A stretch of DNA of 32,269 nt, taken from assembly GCA_041569895.1 (NCBI GenBank), contig JBFFXF010000054.1:1-32269 (forward strand). The letters are read 5' to 3'. This DNA comes from JBFFXF01 sp041569895 (lineage in GTDB: Bacteria > Planctomycetota > UBA8108 > JACQVS01). Below are positions 7,471 to 15,575 of this stretch, in pieces. Within the stretch, counting starts at the first letter, position 1. Each line of letters opens with the position of its first letter. The position numbers were made by a program, and so were the translations under genes. The notes beneath the pieces are model-generated. The model was not told the DNA's origin. It did no database searches and worked only from the letters and a program-made list of their open reading frames with translations.

Positions 7471-7519
7471 GCTAGCCCTGGTTTTTCTCGCACTTCCAGC
7501 GAGAAAAACCAGGGCTAGC
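7471..7519. repeat. Long palindromic hairpin, copy 2, overlapping the arsM stop
   Basis: The same 39-base unit as copy 1 occupies 7476-7514. Flanking GCTAG and CTAGC extend the perfect stem to 21 bp. The arsM stop codon (minus strand, 7517-7515) lies inside the right arm, so the hairpin forms exactly at the 3' end of the arsM message. It may protect or terminate that transcript; no U-tract is seen. Confidence 0.9.
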
Positions 7520-8567
7520 AGCAGGCGGGGACGTCGGCTCCCGAGGAGGCAGGCGGCGCGCAGGGGAAGAGCCCGAAATGGCGCACCGGCTCGGTGACGC
7601 GAAAATGCCGTCCGAGGCGTGTCTCGGCCAGCATCCGCGCCGTGTTCCGGCAGACCGCGACCGGGCGGTGGGCCTCGAAGGTGTGGTGGTCGTCGAGCGA
7701 GTAGCGCGCCGGCGCGCCGGGGATGGTGCCCAGATAGGTGGCCGACTGGCCGTAGTCCTCGCAGCGCCGGTCGAGCGGGTCGTCGAACTTGAACGCGCGG
7801 ACCGTCGTCGAGTAGAAGCGGATCGGCTCGCCAAGGACGTCCTCCTCGACGACCACCTTGCTGACGACGCGCGCGTCGCGGAAGCCGCAGTCGTCGAGCA
7901 GATCGAACCAGTCGTGCTCGTAGAGGGCGCCGCCGAGGCACTCGGCGACCAGCTTGCTGTCGCGACGGATGCGCTCGGGGACGCGGCGGTCGGCAACGAT
8001 GTCCGCCACGTGGAGCTCGCCGCCGTCGCGGAGGAGGCGGTACGCGGTCGAGAGGACTCGCTGCTTGAACGGCGACAGGTTGATCACGCAATCGGAGATC
8101 ACCAGATCGGCGCTGTGGTCCTGGAGCGAATCCGCGGTCTCGATGTAATCCTCATTGAACATCACGTTCGGCTCGTCGAAGCCGAAGGCCGACATCGTCG
8201 GCGCGATGTTGCGTCGCGCCGTCTCGAGCTGCTCGGCGGTCATGTCGAGACCGATGACCCGCCCGCGCGCACCGACCAGCTTCGCGGCGATGAACGCGTC
8301 CAGACCGGCCCCGGACCCCAGGTCGACCACGGTGAGCCCGGTGAGGTCGTCGTCGGGGAGACTCGATCCACACCCGTAGTTGCGCTCCTTCACCTCCCGC
8401 GGGATCAGCTTGACGATCTCCGGATACCGCGCGGCGGTGTTGTCGGCGCAGCAGGACTTGGTCTCGAGATCCGACGTCTGCTGGACGGCCTTGCCGTAGA
8501 AGTTCCGCAGGTATGCGCGCAACGCGTCGTCGGTCAGCGGCGGCGGCTCATCGATTCGACGATTCAT
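7515..8567 (-). CDS. arsM: Arsenite S-adenosylmethionine methyltransferase ArsM
   Basis: Cytosolic enzyme that methylates arsenite to mono-, di- and trimethylated species. The 350-residue length fits. The class I SAM-binding fold is seen in VVDLGSGAGLDAF (80-92) and GLDMT (106-110). The arsenic-binding cysteines typical of ArsM are present: Cys39-Cys40 (KSCCADN), Cys66 (NYGCGSS), Cys160 (SDCVINLS) and Cys210 (AECLGGALY). A C-terminal domain of about 80 residues ends in a Cys-Cys pair that could also bind As(III). The ATG at 8567 is preceded by AAAGGA at good spacing. No arsR, arsB or arsC lies beside it, so it appears to be a solitary detoxification gene; its regulation is not evident. Its stop codon lies within hairpin copy 2. 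Confidence 0.93.
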   Translation of the reverse strand: MNRRIDEPPPLTDDALRAYLRNFYGKAVQQTSDLETKSCCADNTAARYPEIVKLIPREVKERNYGCGSSLPDDDLTGLTVVDLGSGAGLDAFIAAKLVGARGRVIGLDMTAEQLETARRNIAPTMSAFGFDEPNVMFNEDYIETADSLQDHSADLVISDCVINLSPFKQRVLSTAYRLLRDGGELHVADIVADRRVPERIRRDSKLVAECLGGALYEHDWFDLLDDCGFRDARVVSKVVVEEDVLGEPIRFYSTTVRAFKFDDPLDRRCEDYGQSATYLGTIPGAPARYSLDDHHTFEAHRPVAVCRNTARMLAETRLGRHFRVTEPVRHFGLFPCAPPASSGADVPACC

Positions 8568-8756
8568 TCAGAGTCCTTTTCCGGGATCCAGAATCGGGCC
8601 GCCAGGACGGTCGCGGAGTCCGTTCCGCTCGCTCCCCCCAGTCCGGGCGAGCTCCCCGATCAAGATTTACAACGGCGCCGGCGGGATCCGGGTTCCCCAC
8701 CACCCGTCGCCGGCGCGCGTCCCCCTCTGCGCTCTCCCCCTCGCGGGTCTCCTCGA

Positions 8757-10196
8757 TCACGCGATGATGTCGTGCACCACGCGCCCGTACACGTCCGTCA
8801 GCCGGAAATCGCGCCCCGCGTATCGGTACGTCAGCTTCTCGTGGTCGAGGCCGAGCAGGTGGAGGATCGTCGCGTGGAGATCGTGGAAGTGGACCCGGTC
8901 CTCGACCGCATAGTAGCCGTAGTCGTCGGTCTTCCCGTAGCGAAGCCCGCCGCGCACGCCGCCGCCGCAGACGAACATCGAGCAGGCGTGTGGGTTGTGG
9001 TCGCGTCCGTTGCGGTTCCCCTGCTCCGTCGGCGTGCGGCCGAACTCGCCGCCCCAGAGGACCAGCGTGTCCTCGAGGAGGCCGCGCCGCTTCAGGTCGG
9101 TGATGAGACCGGCGATCGGACGGTCGACCTCCGCCGCGTTGCGCGCGTGCTCCTCACGGAGGTTGGCGTGCTGGTCCCACTTGTAGCTGTGGGTGACCTG
9201 CACGAAACGCACGCCCGCCTCGGCGAAACGACGCGCCATCAGGCACTGGATGCCGAAGTTCCGCGTCACGTCACTGTCGATGCCGTAGAGGCGCCGGGTG
9301 GCCTCGTCCTCGCCGCTGATCTCCTGCAGACCGGGCACCTCACGTTGCATGCGAAACGCCAGCTCGAAGGACTCGATGCGCGCCTCGAGCTCGCCGTCCG
9401 GACCGGCCCGCTCGAGGTGATCGCGGTTGAGCCGGGCGACGAAGTCGAGCTCGCGGCGCTGCACGCGAGTCGATCGCTGGCCGTTCCCGATGAACGGGAT
9501 CCTCGCCCGCTCGGCCGGGATGCTCGAGGTCCCGATCGGCGTCCCCTGGTAGTGCGCGGGGAGAAACGAGGAGGACCAGGCGTTGACGCCGCCGTGCCCC
9601 AGCGTCGGACAGATGGTGATGAACCCCGGCAGGTTCTGGTTCTCCGAGCCGAGCCCGTACGTGATCCACGAGCCCATCGACGGCCGCACGAACGTGTCGG
9701 AGCCGGTGTGGAGCTCGAGGAGCGCCCCGCCGTGGCGCGAGTTCGAGCCATGGATCGAATTGAGGACGCACAGATCGTCCACGAGCGCGCCGACGTTCGG
9801 GAAGAGCTCCGAGACGTGGATCCCCGAGCTCCCGTGAGGCGTGAACTTCCATGGCGACGCCAGCAGGTTTCCGGTCTTCCCGGACTGGATGCGGGGCTTC
9901 TCTCCCGGATACGGCTTGCCGTCGTCGCGCTGCAGGAGCGGCTTGTAGTCGAAGGTGTCGACCTGCGATGGCCCGCCGTGCATGAACATGAAGATGACGC
10001 GCCTGGCGCGCGGCGCGTGGTGCGGCGGTCTCGGCGTCAGGGGTCCGGCGCCGGCGGACGGCCCACTCGACGGGCGGGCCTCCCCGGCGAGCAAGCCGGC
10101 GAGCGCGAGACTGCCGAAACCGATGCTCGAGCGGCGCAGCATCTCCCGCCGCGTCAGCGGGTGCGGATCGAAGTCGTGACAGGCCGAGGTGCGCAT
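8757..10196 (-). CDS. DUF1501 family protein (alkaline-phosphatase-like fold), Tat-exported
   Basis: A 479-residue DUF1501 protein from the ATG at 10196, which fits the family start. The N-terminus has a twin-arginine signal: RREMLRRSSIGFGSLALAGL within the first 40 residues, as is common in this family. Family hallmarks include FMFMHGGPSQVDTFDYKP near the mature N-terminus, NSIHGSNSRHGGALLELHTG, QVTHSYKWDQH, and the C-terminal LWGGEFGRTPTEQ followed by GRDHNPHACSMFVCGGGV. The fold is related to sulfatases and alkaline phosphatases, but the reaction is unknown. It starts 22 bases after the stop of the DUF1549/DUF1553 gene, a pairing very common in planctomycetes. The frame upstream of 10196 is open but would only add a Ser/Arg-rich shadow of the neighbouring gene. 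Confidence 0.92.
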   Translation of the reverse strand: MRTSACHDFDPHPLTRREMLRRSSIGFGSLALAGLLAGEARPSSGPSAGAGPLTPRPPHHAPRARRVIFMFMHGGPSQVDTFDYKPLLQRDDGKPYPGEKPRIQSGKTGNLLASPWKFTPHGSSGIHVSELFPNVGALVDDLCVLNSIHGSNSRHGGALLELHTGSDTFVRPSMGSWITYGLGSENQNLPGFITICPTLGHGGVNAWSSSFLPAHYQGTPIGTSSIPAERARIPFIGNGQRSTRVQRRELDFVARLNRDHLERAGPDGELEARIESFELAFRMQREVPGLQEISGEDEATRRLYGIDSDVTRNFGIQCLMARRFAEAGVRFVQVTHSYKWDQHANLREEHARNAAEVDRPIAGLITDLKRRGLLEDTLVLWGGEFGRTPTEQGNRNGRDHNPHACSMFVCGGGVRGGLRYGKTDDYGYYAVEDRVHFHDLHATILHLLGLDHEKLTYRYAGRDFRLTDVYGRVVHDIIA

Positions 10197-10218
10197 CTTC
10201 TGTGATCGTGCTCCCGTA

Positions 10219-13002
10219 TCACTCCAGGTACATGAACTCGTTCGAGGCGACCAGCGCCCGACAGAGGGCGTGCCACGCGCCGAGACGACGCTCGTCCGGC
10301 GCGACGCTCTCGCGTTCCAGCTCCTCGCCGAGCCCGCGGACGAAGTCGAGGCAGCGGTCGATCTCGCGCGCCGTCGGCGGCCGAGAGAACGCCTCGAGGT
10401 ACGCCCGGCGGACGCGCTCACGGTCGTCGTCCGGGATGGCGGAGAGGAGACGGGCCGCGAAGCGGCGCATCTCCCGGTTGACCAGCTCGCCGTTCATCAT
10501 GAAGAGCGCCTGGGACGCGACGGTGGTCACGTCGCGCCGCCCCGCGATGACGCTCGGGTCCGCGAAATCGAAGGTCTGGAAGACGTCGTACACCGCGCTG
10601 CGGAGCACCGGGAGGTAGACCGAGCGGCGGTCGAAGTCGTACGTCGCGCCCTTCGAGCCGGTGCCGGTGACGTAGTCGCGGTTACCGTCGGGGAGGAGCT
10701 GGCCGCCCATCGCGAGATCGAGGCTGCCGCCGAGGGCGAGCAGGCTGTCCCGCACGGCCTCGGCCTCGAGGCGCCGTCGCGGAAAGCGCCACAGCAGCCG
10801 GTTCTCGGGGTCCCGCGCGATGGCGTCCCCGTCGTGGCGCGTGCTCATGCCGTAGGTCGCGGAGAGCATGATCGTGCGGTGCAGGGACTTGATCGACCAT
10901 CCGGAGCCCGCCAGCCGGAGCGCCAGCCAGTCGAGGAGCGTGGCGTGGACGGGGCGGTCGCCGAGCGTGCCGAAGTTGTCCGGCGAGCGCACGAGCCCAT
11001 CGCCGAAGTGCCAGAGCCAGACGCGGTTCGCGGCGACGCGCGCCGTCAGCGGATGGTCGTGGCGCGTCAGCCACCGGGCGAGCGCCAGCCGTCCGCTCGA
11101 GCGCGTGTCGATCGGCGATCCGGCGTCGCCGCCGAGGACCGAGGGGAACCCGCGCGGCGCCGCCTCGCCGAGCTCGAGGTAGTCGCCGCGCACGTGCACG
11201 CGCAGATCGGTGACCTCGCCCTCCCGCACGCCCATCGCTCGCGGCAACGACGGCCTCGACTCCTCGAGCCGCTTCTTCTCCGCCTCGAGCGCGGCGATGG
11301 CGTCGCGCACGGAGGGCGAATAGAGGCTCTCGGGCTTGTCGGGCAGGCGGAACGGACCGGCCTTGTCATCTGCGACGAGCGCGCGGATCGACTCTCGCCC
11401 CGCGAGGTCATCCGGCGAACCGCCGGCGATCGTGTCGCGCAGCGCCGCGTCGCCCCGCAGCGCCTCGACCCACTGGCGGAAGAACGGCTCGCGGAGACCG
11501 TGCTTGCGAACCAGCCCGCCGATGGTGACGCCCGTCTCGCCGTCGGGCAGCGCGACGAGGAGGATCTTGTCGACGTGCGGCACCGGTCCGGCGGAGCGCT
11601 CGAGGCGGAGGACGCTGCCGGCGCGGAGCTCGAAGACCCCCTCCACGTGCCAGCGCTGGTGCTTCGGGTGCCACCCGCCGGTCGTCCTCGAGACGCCGTC
11701 GGTGGTCACCGTCAGACCGTCGATCGAGATCACCATCGGTCGCGACTCGAGAGCCGCGTAGCGCAGCTCGAGCTGGTAGTGGCCGTCACGCGGCAGCTGG
11801 AGGTCGTACTCGGCGTGACCCGAGTGGAGCAGCACACCGATGCCGGCGCCCCACGTCGTCGTGTCGACGGTCAGCGTGCCGCGCTGGAACGCCTCGGCCT
11901 CGAGGAGGAGCCCCCGCGATGCGAGGTCCTCGTCCGCAAGCGTCGGCGCGATCGGCTCGCGGCCATCCGCCGCGTCGAGGTCGCCATGCGACAGGAGCTC
12001 CGCCGCCGCGGCGAGGTAACGCGTCACCCCCGCGCGCTCGGCCTCGACGAGATCGCGCCGCTCCTCGCGGTGGCGCTCCTCGAGCGCCGACTTGGCCTCA
12101 TCGAGCCGGCGCTCCCACGCGTCGAAGCGGGCGCGCTCGGCCTCCGTCGCCACCACGTGCTCGTGCCACTCGGCGACCACCTTGAAGTTCTCCATCGTCT
12201 TGGTGGACTTCAGGATGCCGGCGAGCGCGTAGTACTCCTTCGTGGTGATCGGGTCGAACTTGTGGTCGTGACAGCGGGCGCAGCTCATGGTGACGCCCAT
12301 GAAGGCTCGCGAGAGCGTGTCGAGTTGCTCGTCGACGATGTCGAGCTCCATCTTGGTGCCATCGTCGCAGGCGAGCATCTTCGGCCCGATCGACAGGAAC
12401 CCCGTGGCCACGAGACGGTCGATCCGCTGCCCGTCCGTCTCACCGGGCGCCGCCGGCAGCAGGTCCCCGGCGATCTGCTCGTGGATGAAGCGGTCGAACG
12501 ACGTGTCGCGGTTGAAGGAAGCGATCACCCAGTCGCGGTAGCGGAACGCGTTCGCGTAGGCGAGGTTCTCGTCGACGCCGTTCGAGTCGGCGTAGCGCGC
12601 GACGTCGAGCCAGTGCCGCCCCCACCGCTCACCATAGCGCGGCGAGGCGAGCAGGCGGTCGAGCAGCCGCGAGAGCGCGTCGGGCGAATCGTCGGCGAGG
12701 AAGTCCTCGACCTCCTCGGGCGTCGGCGGCAGCCCGGTGAGGTCGTACGTCACCCGCCGCACGATCTCGGGCGGCGCGGCGGGCGGCGCGGGCTCGAGAC
12801 CCGCAGCGCGGAGCCCGTCGAGCACGAACGCATCGACCGGCCCGGCGCACCACGACGAGCGCACTGTCTCCGGGACCGCGGGCTCCGCGGGCGGCACGAA
12901 CGCCCAGTGCCGCTCCGCTGCCCCCGGAGCGCCATCTCCCCGAGCGCCATCGCCGGACCCGGGGAGCGCCACCACGAGCGCCAGAAAAACCTCGATGACC
13001 AT
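10219..13002 (-). CDS. DUF1549/DUF1553 planctomycete cytochrome-like protein
   Basis: A 927-residue secreted protein. A weak signal peptide (about 1-20) is followed by DUF1549/PSCyt2 (about 55-265), with YDLTGLPPTPEEV, RYGERWGRHWLD and the haem-type motif Cys241-x-x-Cys244-His245 in SCARCHDHKFDPIT. A charged, probably coiled region spans about 290-340. Residues about 370-490 look like a beta-rich carbohydrate-binding-like insert (GHYQLELRYAA, then LRLERSAGPVPHVDKI). DUF1553/PSD1 follows (about 635-890: LARWLTRHDHPLTARVAANR, LHRTIMLSATY, DFADPSVIAGRR, ASQALFMMN). The usual N-terminal PSCyt1 cytochrome module is absent. GGAGGGAG before the ATG at 13002 supports the start. The DUF1501 gene follows directly, so the two form an operon. 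A role in polysaccharide or sulfated-glycan handling is often proposed; the actual activity is unknown. Confidence 0.92.
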   Translation of the reverse strand: MVIEVFLALVVALPGSGDGARGDGAPGAAERHWAFVPPAEPAVPETVRSSWCAGPVDAFVLDGLRAAGLEPAPPAAPPEIVRRVTYDLTGLPPTPEEVEDFLADDSPDALSRLLDRLLASPRYGERWGRHWLDVARYADSNGVDENLAYANAFRYRDWVIASFNRDTSFDRFIHEQIAGDLLPAAPGETDGQRIDRLVATGFLSIGPKMLACDDGTKMELDIVDEQLDTLSRAFMGVTMSCARCHDHKFDPITTKEYYALAGILKSTKTMENFKVVAEWHEHVVATEAERARFDAWERRLDEAKSALEERHREERRDLVEAERAGVTRYLAAAAELLSHGDLDAADGREPIAPTLADEDLASRGLLLEAEAFQRGTLTVDTTTWGAGIGVLLHSGHAEYDLQLPRDGHYQLELRYAALESRPMVISIDGLTVTTDGVSRTTGGWHPKHQRWHVEGVFELRAGSVLRLERSAGPVPHVDKILLVALPDGETGVTIGGLVRKHGLREPFFRQWVEALRGDAALRDTIAGGSPDDLAGRESIRALVADDKAGPFRLPDKPESLYSPSVRDAIAALEAEKKRLEESRPSLPRAMGVREGEVTDLRVHVRGDYLELGEAAPRGFPSVLGGDAGSPIDTRSSGRLALARWLTRHDHPLTARVAANRVWLWHFGDGLVRSPDNFGTLGDRPVHATLLDWLALRLAGSGWSIKSLHRTIMLSATYGMSTRHDGDAIARDPENRLLWRFPRRRLEAEAVRDSLLALGGSLDLAMGGQLLPDGNRDYVTGTGSKGATYDFDRRSVYLPVLRSAVYDVFQTFDFADPSVIAGRRDVTTVASQALFMMNGELVNREMRRFAARLLSAIPDDDRERVRRAYLEAFSRPPTAREIDRCLDFVRGLGEELERESVAPDERRLGAWHALCRALVASNEFMYLE

Positions 13003-13135
13003 ACGGCTCCCTCCGGGGCGACATTCTGCGGGATGGAGTGGCGGAAGTCCACGACGGGAACCGGCAGCCGGGGCGGGGGATTCGTGGTACTGTGTGGGGC
13101 CCGCGGTCCCGGGGGGAGGACGATCGGGGAGTGAG

Positions 13136-13440
13136 GCCGAGAAGGGGACAGAGACAGAGATCAGAGGTCAGAGATCGGGGGTCAGGGAACGGGGGTCGGA
13201 GGCCGAGGACCGAGGCAGGGGCCCGATGTCGGGGTCGGAGTCGGGGTCGGGGTCGGGGTCGGGGTCGGAGTCGGGGTCGGGGTCGGAGTCGGGGTCGGAG
13301 TCGGATCTCGGTCATCGGAATCGGCATCGGAATCGGAATCGGCATCGGAGTCGGTCATCGGTCATCGGAATCGGACGTCGACTCGGCAGCAAGGGCGTTC
13401 GAGGACGAGGACGAGGACGAGGACGAGAGGCGAGGACGAG
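13136..13440 (+). repeat. Intergenic tandem-repeat island C
   Basis: After a degenerate GGTCAGAGATCGGG-like lead-in (13136-13220), the plus strand has a long GGGGTCGG/GGAGTCGG tract (about 13228-13310) with closely spaced G runs, then ATCGGAATCGG hexamers (about 13312-13375), then the TTCGAGGAC core at 13398 leading into GAGGAC hexamers to about 13440. Order and polarity match islands A and D. It lies between the divergent start of the DUF1549/DUF1553 gene and the endonuclease III remnant; together with 13003-13135 it makes a 444-base gap without a functional gene. Only the Shine-Dalgarno of the left gene was found in 13003-13135. Confidence 0.88.
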
Positions 13441-13446
13441 TTTGAA

Positions 13447-13686
13447 GTGAAGCGGTTCATGACACCCAGAACGGCAGCGAAACCCATCGACATCAACCAC
13501 TTCGTCCGCACCGTTTGCCGGGAGATCCGGCGGTTTGCCGTGCCGGCGGTGACGGTGGTGTCGCGGAAGCGGGATCCGTTTCGGGTACTGTTCGGGCAGA
13601 ACCTCGGCGTGCCGATCTCGCCCCGGTGCTCGGAGTGTCCGCTGGAGGATCGCTGCCCGCGATTGGGAGTGGAGCGGTCGCGATAA
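13447..13686 (+). pseudogene. nth: Endonuclease III remnant with internal deletion
   Basis: The 79-residue frame joins the two ends of an Nth-like DNA glycosylase. The first half (VSRKRDPFRVL, ending near residue 49) matches the start of the glycosylase domain. It passes directly into FGQNLGVPISPRCSECPLED, which matches the C-terminal iron-sulfur region of planctomycete Nth proteins. The middle of the enzyme, about 130-150 residues with the helix-hairpin-helix and the catalytic Lys and Asp, is missing. Of the four cluster cysteines in C-x6-C-x2-C-x5-C only the last three remain; the first position is Gly. It therefore cannot be an active glycosylase. The frame is still open, so it may be an in-frame deletion or a recent decay. 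It sits immediately after repeat island C and 22 bases before the antiporter gene. Confidence 0.72.
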
Positions 13687-13708
13687 CGCGACTCGCGGAA
13701 CGAACCCG

Positions 13709-15385
13709 ATGGGAGCCTGGAACTTCCTCCTGGACGTCGTGGTGCTGCTCGGAGCATGTCTGCTCCTCGGCGCGGTCGCGACGCGGTTTCGCCAGAGCCC
13801 GCTGGTGGGATACCTGATCGCCGGCGCGGCCCTCGGCGGCCCGGGGAGCCTCGGGATCGTCCAGTCGGGCGGTGAGATCGAGACCATCGCCGAGCTGGGC
13901 GTGGCGCTTCTCCTCTTCAGTCTCGGGCTCGAGTTCTCCTGGCGACGGTTGCTCTCGCTCGGTTTCCGGACGCTCGTCGTGGGCGCGGCGCAGGTCGTCG
14001 TCACGTTGATGGTCGCGGCCGGCGTCGCGATGGCGTTCTCGCTCGGGCCGGCGGAGGCGATCGTCGTCGGCTCGATGATCGCCCTCAGCAGCACGGCGTG
14101 CGTGCTCCGGATCCTGATGGATCGGGGGGAGATCGACAGCGTGCACGGGCGCAACTCGGTCGGCATCCTGCTCGTGCAGGACATCGCCGTCGTGCCGCTC
14201 GCGCTCGTCGTGACGCTGCTCGCGAGCGAGGGCAGCGCGCTCGACGTCGCGCTGGAGGCCGGCAAGATCCTCCTGCTGGTCCTCGGGCTGATCGCGGGAC
14301 TCTGGCTGACGAGCCGGCTGGCAGTATGGATCCTCGGCACCATGGCGCTGGTGCGGAATCGGGAGCTCGGCACGCTGCTCGCCATCGTCGTCGGGCTCGG
14401 CTCGGCCTGGGCGGCGCACGCCGCCGGGACCTCCCCCGCCCTCGGCGCCTTCATCGCCGGCATGTTCCTCGGGGCCTCGCCGTTCGCGACGCAGGTGAGG
14501 TCGGACGTGGCGTCGCTGCGCGTCGTGCTCCTGACGCTCTTCTTCGGCGCCGTCGGCATGGTGGCCGATCCGGTCTGGATCGCGCGCAACTGGATGGTCG
14601 TCATCGGGGTGACGGCGCTCGTGCTCGCCGGCAAGGCCGCCATCGTCTGGCTGGTGACTCGACTGGCGCGGCGGCCGCATGCCCAGGGCATCGCGACCGG
14701 GCTGTGCGTCGCGCAGATCGGCGAGTTCGCGTTCGTGCTCGGTGGGCTCGGACGCGGGGGCGGCCTGCTCGGCGAGACGACGTATCTGACGCTCGTTTCA
14801 TCGACGATCCTGACGCTCTTCGTCTCGCCGTACCTGATCGCCGTGGCTCCGGTCGCCGGTGTCTGGGTGGAGCGGCGACTGCGCGGTTCACGCGCGGCGC
14901 TGGCGGAGGGCGGAAGCTCCGGATCGGGGCACCCGGCTCCGGACGTGGTGATCATCGGCCTCGGACCGGCCGGGCAGACCGTGGCCCGCGCACTCGCCGG
15001 AAGCTCGCTCTCCGGAGTCGTCGTCGATCTCAACGCCAGAGCGCGCGACCTCGCCGAGACGGTCGGATTCGGCTGCGTGATCGGCGACGCGACGCTGCCG
15101 GAGACCCTGGAGCACGCCGGCGTCACGAGCGCGAGCGTCGTTGTCGTCTCCGTCCCGGCCCCGAGCGCCGCGGTGCGCGTCATCGAGAACGTCCGGACGC
15201 TCGCCCCCGGCGCGCATATCGTCGCGCGCAGCCGCTACCACCTGCACGCCCAGCGCTACCAGGCGGCAGGCGCGCGCACGGTCGTCGACGACGAGTACAG
15301 CGTCGGCGAGGACCTCGCCGACCATGTCCTCGATCAACTCGGCATCACGGCCACGGAGCGAGAACGATCGGAGGAGCCGGCATGA
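13709..15385 (+). CDS. CPA2-family monovalent cation/H+ antiporter with RCK domain (Kef-like)
   Basis: A 558-residue inner-membrane antiporter exchanging K+ or Na+ for protons. About twelve hydrophobic segments fill residues 1-390, with CPA2-type motifs: SPLVGYLIAGAALGGPG near 30-46, a LLLFSLGLEF segment, SSTACVLRIL, the VGILLVQDIAVVPL segment with the conserved Gln-Asp pair, and TSPALGAFIAGMFLG. A cytosolic RCK/TrkA-N domain follows (about 410-530): VVIIGLGPAGQTVARAL is the nucleotide-binding Rossmann loop, and VVVDLN ends the second strand. The KTN domain would gate transport by NAD(H) or another nucleotide. Ion selectivity cannot be read from the sequence, so I give no kef letter. The ATG at 13709 has only a weak GGAA. 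The gene is followed within a few bases by repeat island D. Confidence 0.9.
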   Translation: MGAWNFLLDVVVLLGACLLLGAVATRFRQSPLVGYLIAGAALGGPGSLGIVQSGGEIETIAELGVALLLFSLGLEFSWRRLLSLGFRTLVVGAAQVVVTLMVAAGVAMAFSLGPAEAIVVGSMIALSSTACVLRILMDRGEIDSVHGRNSVGILLVQDIAVVPLALVVTLLASEGSALDVALEAGKILLLVLGLIAGLWLTSRLAVWILGTMALVRNRELGTLLAIVVGLGSAWAAHAAGTSPALGAFIAGMFLGASPFATQVRSDVASLRVVLLTLFFGAVGMVADPVWIARNWMVVIGVTALVLAGKAAIVWLVTRLARRPHAQGIATGLCVAQIGEFAFVLGGLGRGGGLLGETTYLTLVSSTILTLFVSPYLIAVAPVAGVWVERRLRGSRAALAEGGSSGSGHPAPDVVIIGLGPAGQTVARALAGSSLSGVVVDLNARARDLAETVGFGCVIGDATLPETLEHAGVTSASVVVVSVPAPSAAVRVIENVRTLAPGAHIVARSRYHLHAQRYQAAGARTVVDDEYSVGEDLADHVLDQLGITATERERSEEPA

Positions 15386-15570
15386 CTGCGCAGATCCGCA
15401 GATCGTCATCGGCATCGGCATCGGAATCGGAGTCGGAATCGGCATCGGAATCGGTCCTCGGAATCCGAGTCGGAGTCGGAGTCGGAGTCGGTATCGGCCA
15501 TCGGTATCGGAATCGGTCATCGGACTCCGCGACGGAGCCTTCGAGGACGAGGACGAGGACGAGGCCCGCA
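15386..15570 (+). repeat. Intergenic tandem-repeat island D
   Basis: The clearest compact copy. A few bases after the antiporter stop comes GCAGATCCGCAGATC (15390-15404), then ATCGGN/GTCGGN hexamers (about 15408-15520), then GTCATCGGACTCCG and the CCTTCGAGGAC core (15538) with GAGGAC hexamers to 15563. The stop of the convergent response-regulator gene follows at 15576. CTCCG-CGA-CGGAG (15523-15535) could form a short hairpin just before the core. No coding potential is credible. Confidence 0.9.
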
Positions 15571-15575
15571 ACCGC

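Noticed and set aside
7098..7493. 131-codon minus-strand frame crossing both hairpins
   Set aside because: Its recurring peptide segments are just the hairpin arms read twice; no motif and no ribosome-binding site of note.
7321..7519. Hairpins as intrinsic terminators
   Set aside because: Stems are strong but not followed by a U-tract on either strand, and the identical loops argue for a duplicated element.
7578..13134. Plus-strand open frames of 875 and 981 codons opposite arsM, DUF1501 and DUF1549/DUF1553 genes
   Set aside because: Antisense shadows caused by high third-position GC; the minus-strand proteins carry all the family motifs.
13038..13445. Open frames of Gly/Arg/Ser repeats across island C
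   Set aside because: Several frames stay open at once, which is expected from hexamer repeats without stops and not from selection on a protein.
13709..15385. Naming the antiporter kefB or kefC
   Set aside because: CPA2 and RCK features are clear, but glutathione-gating residues and ion selectivity cannot be judged from the sequence alone.
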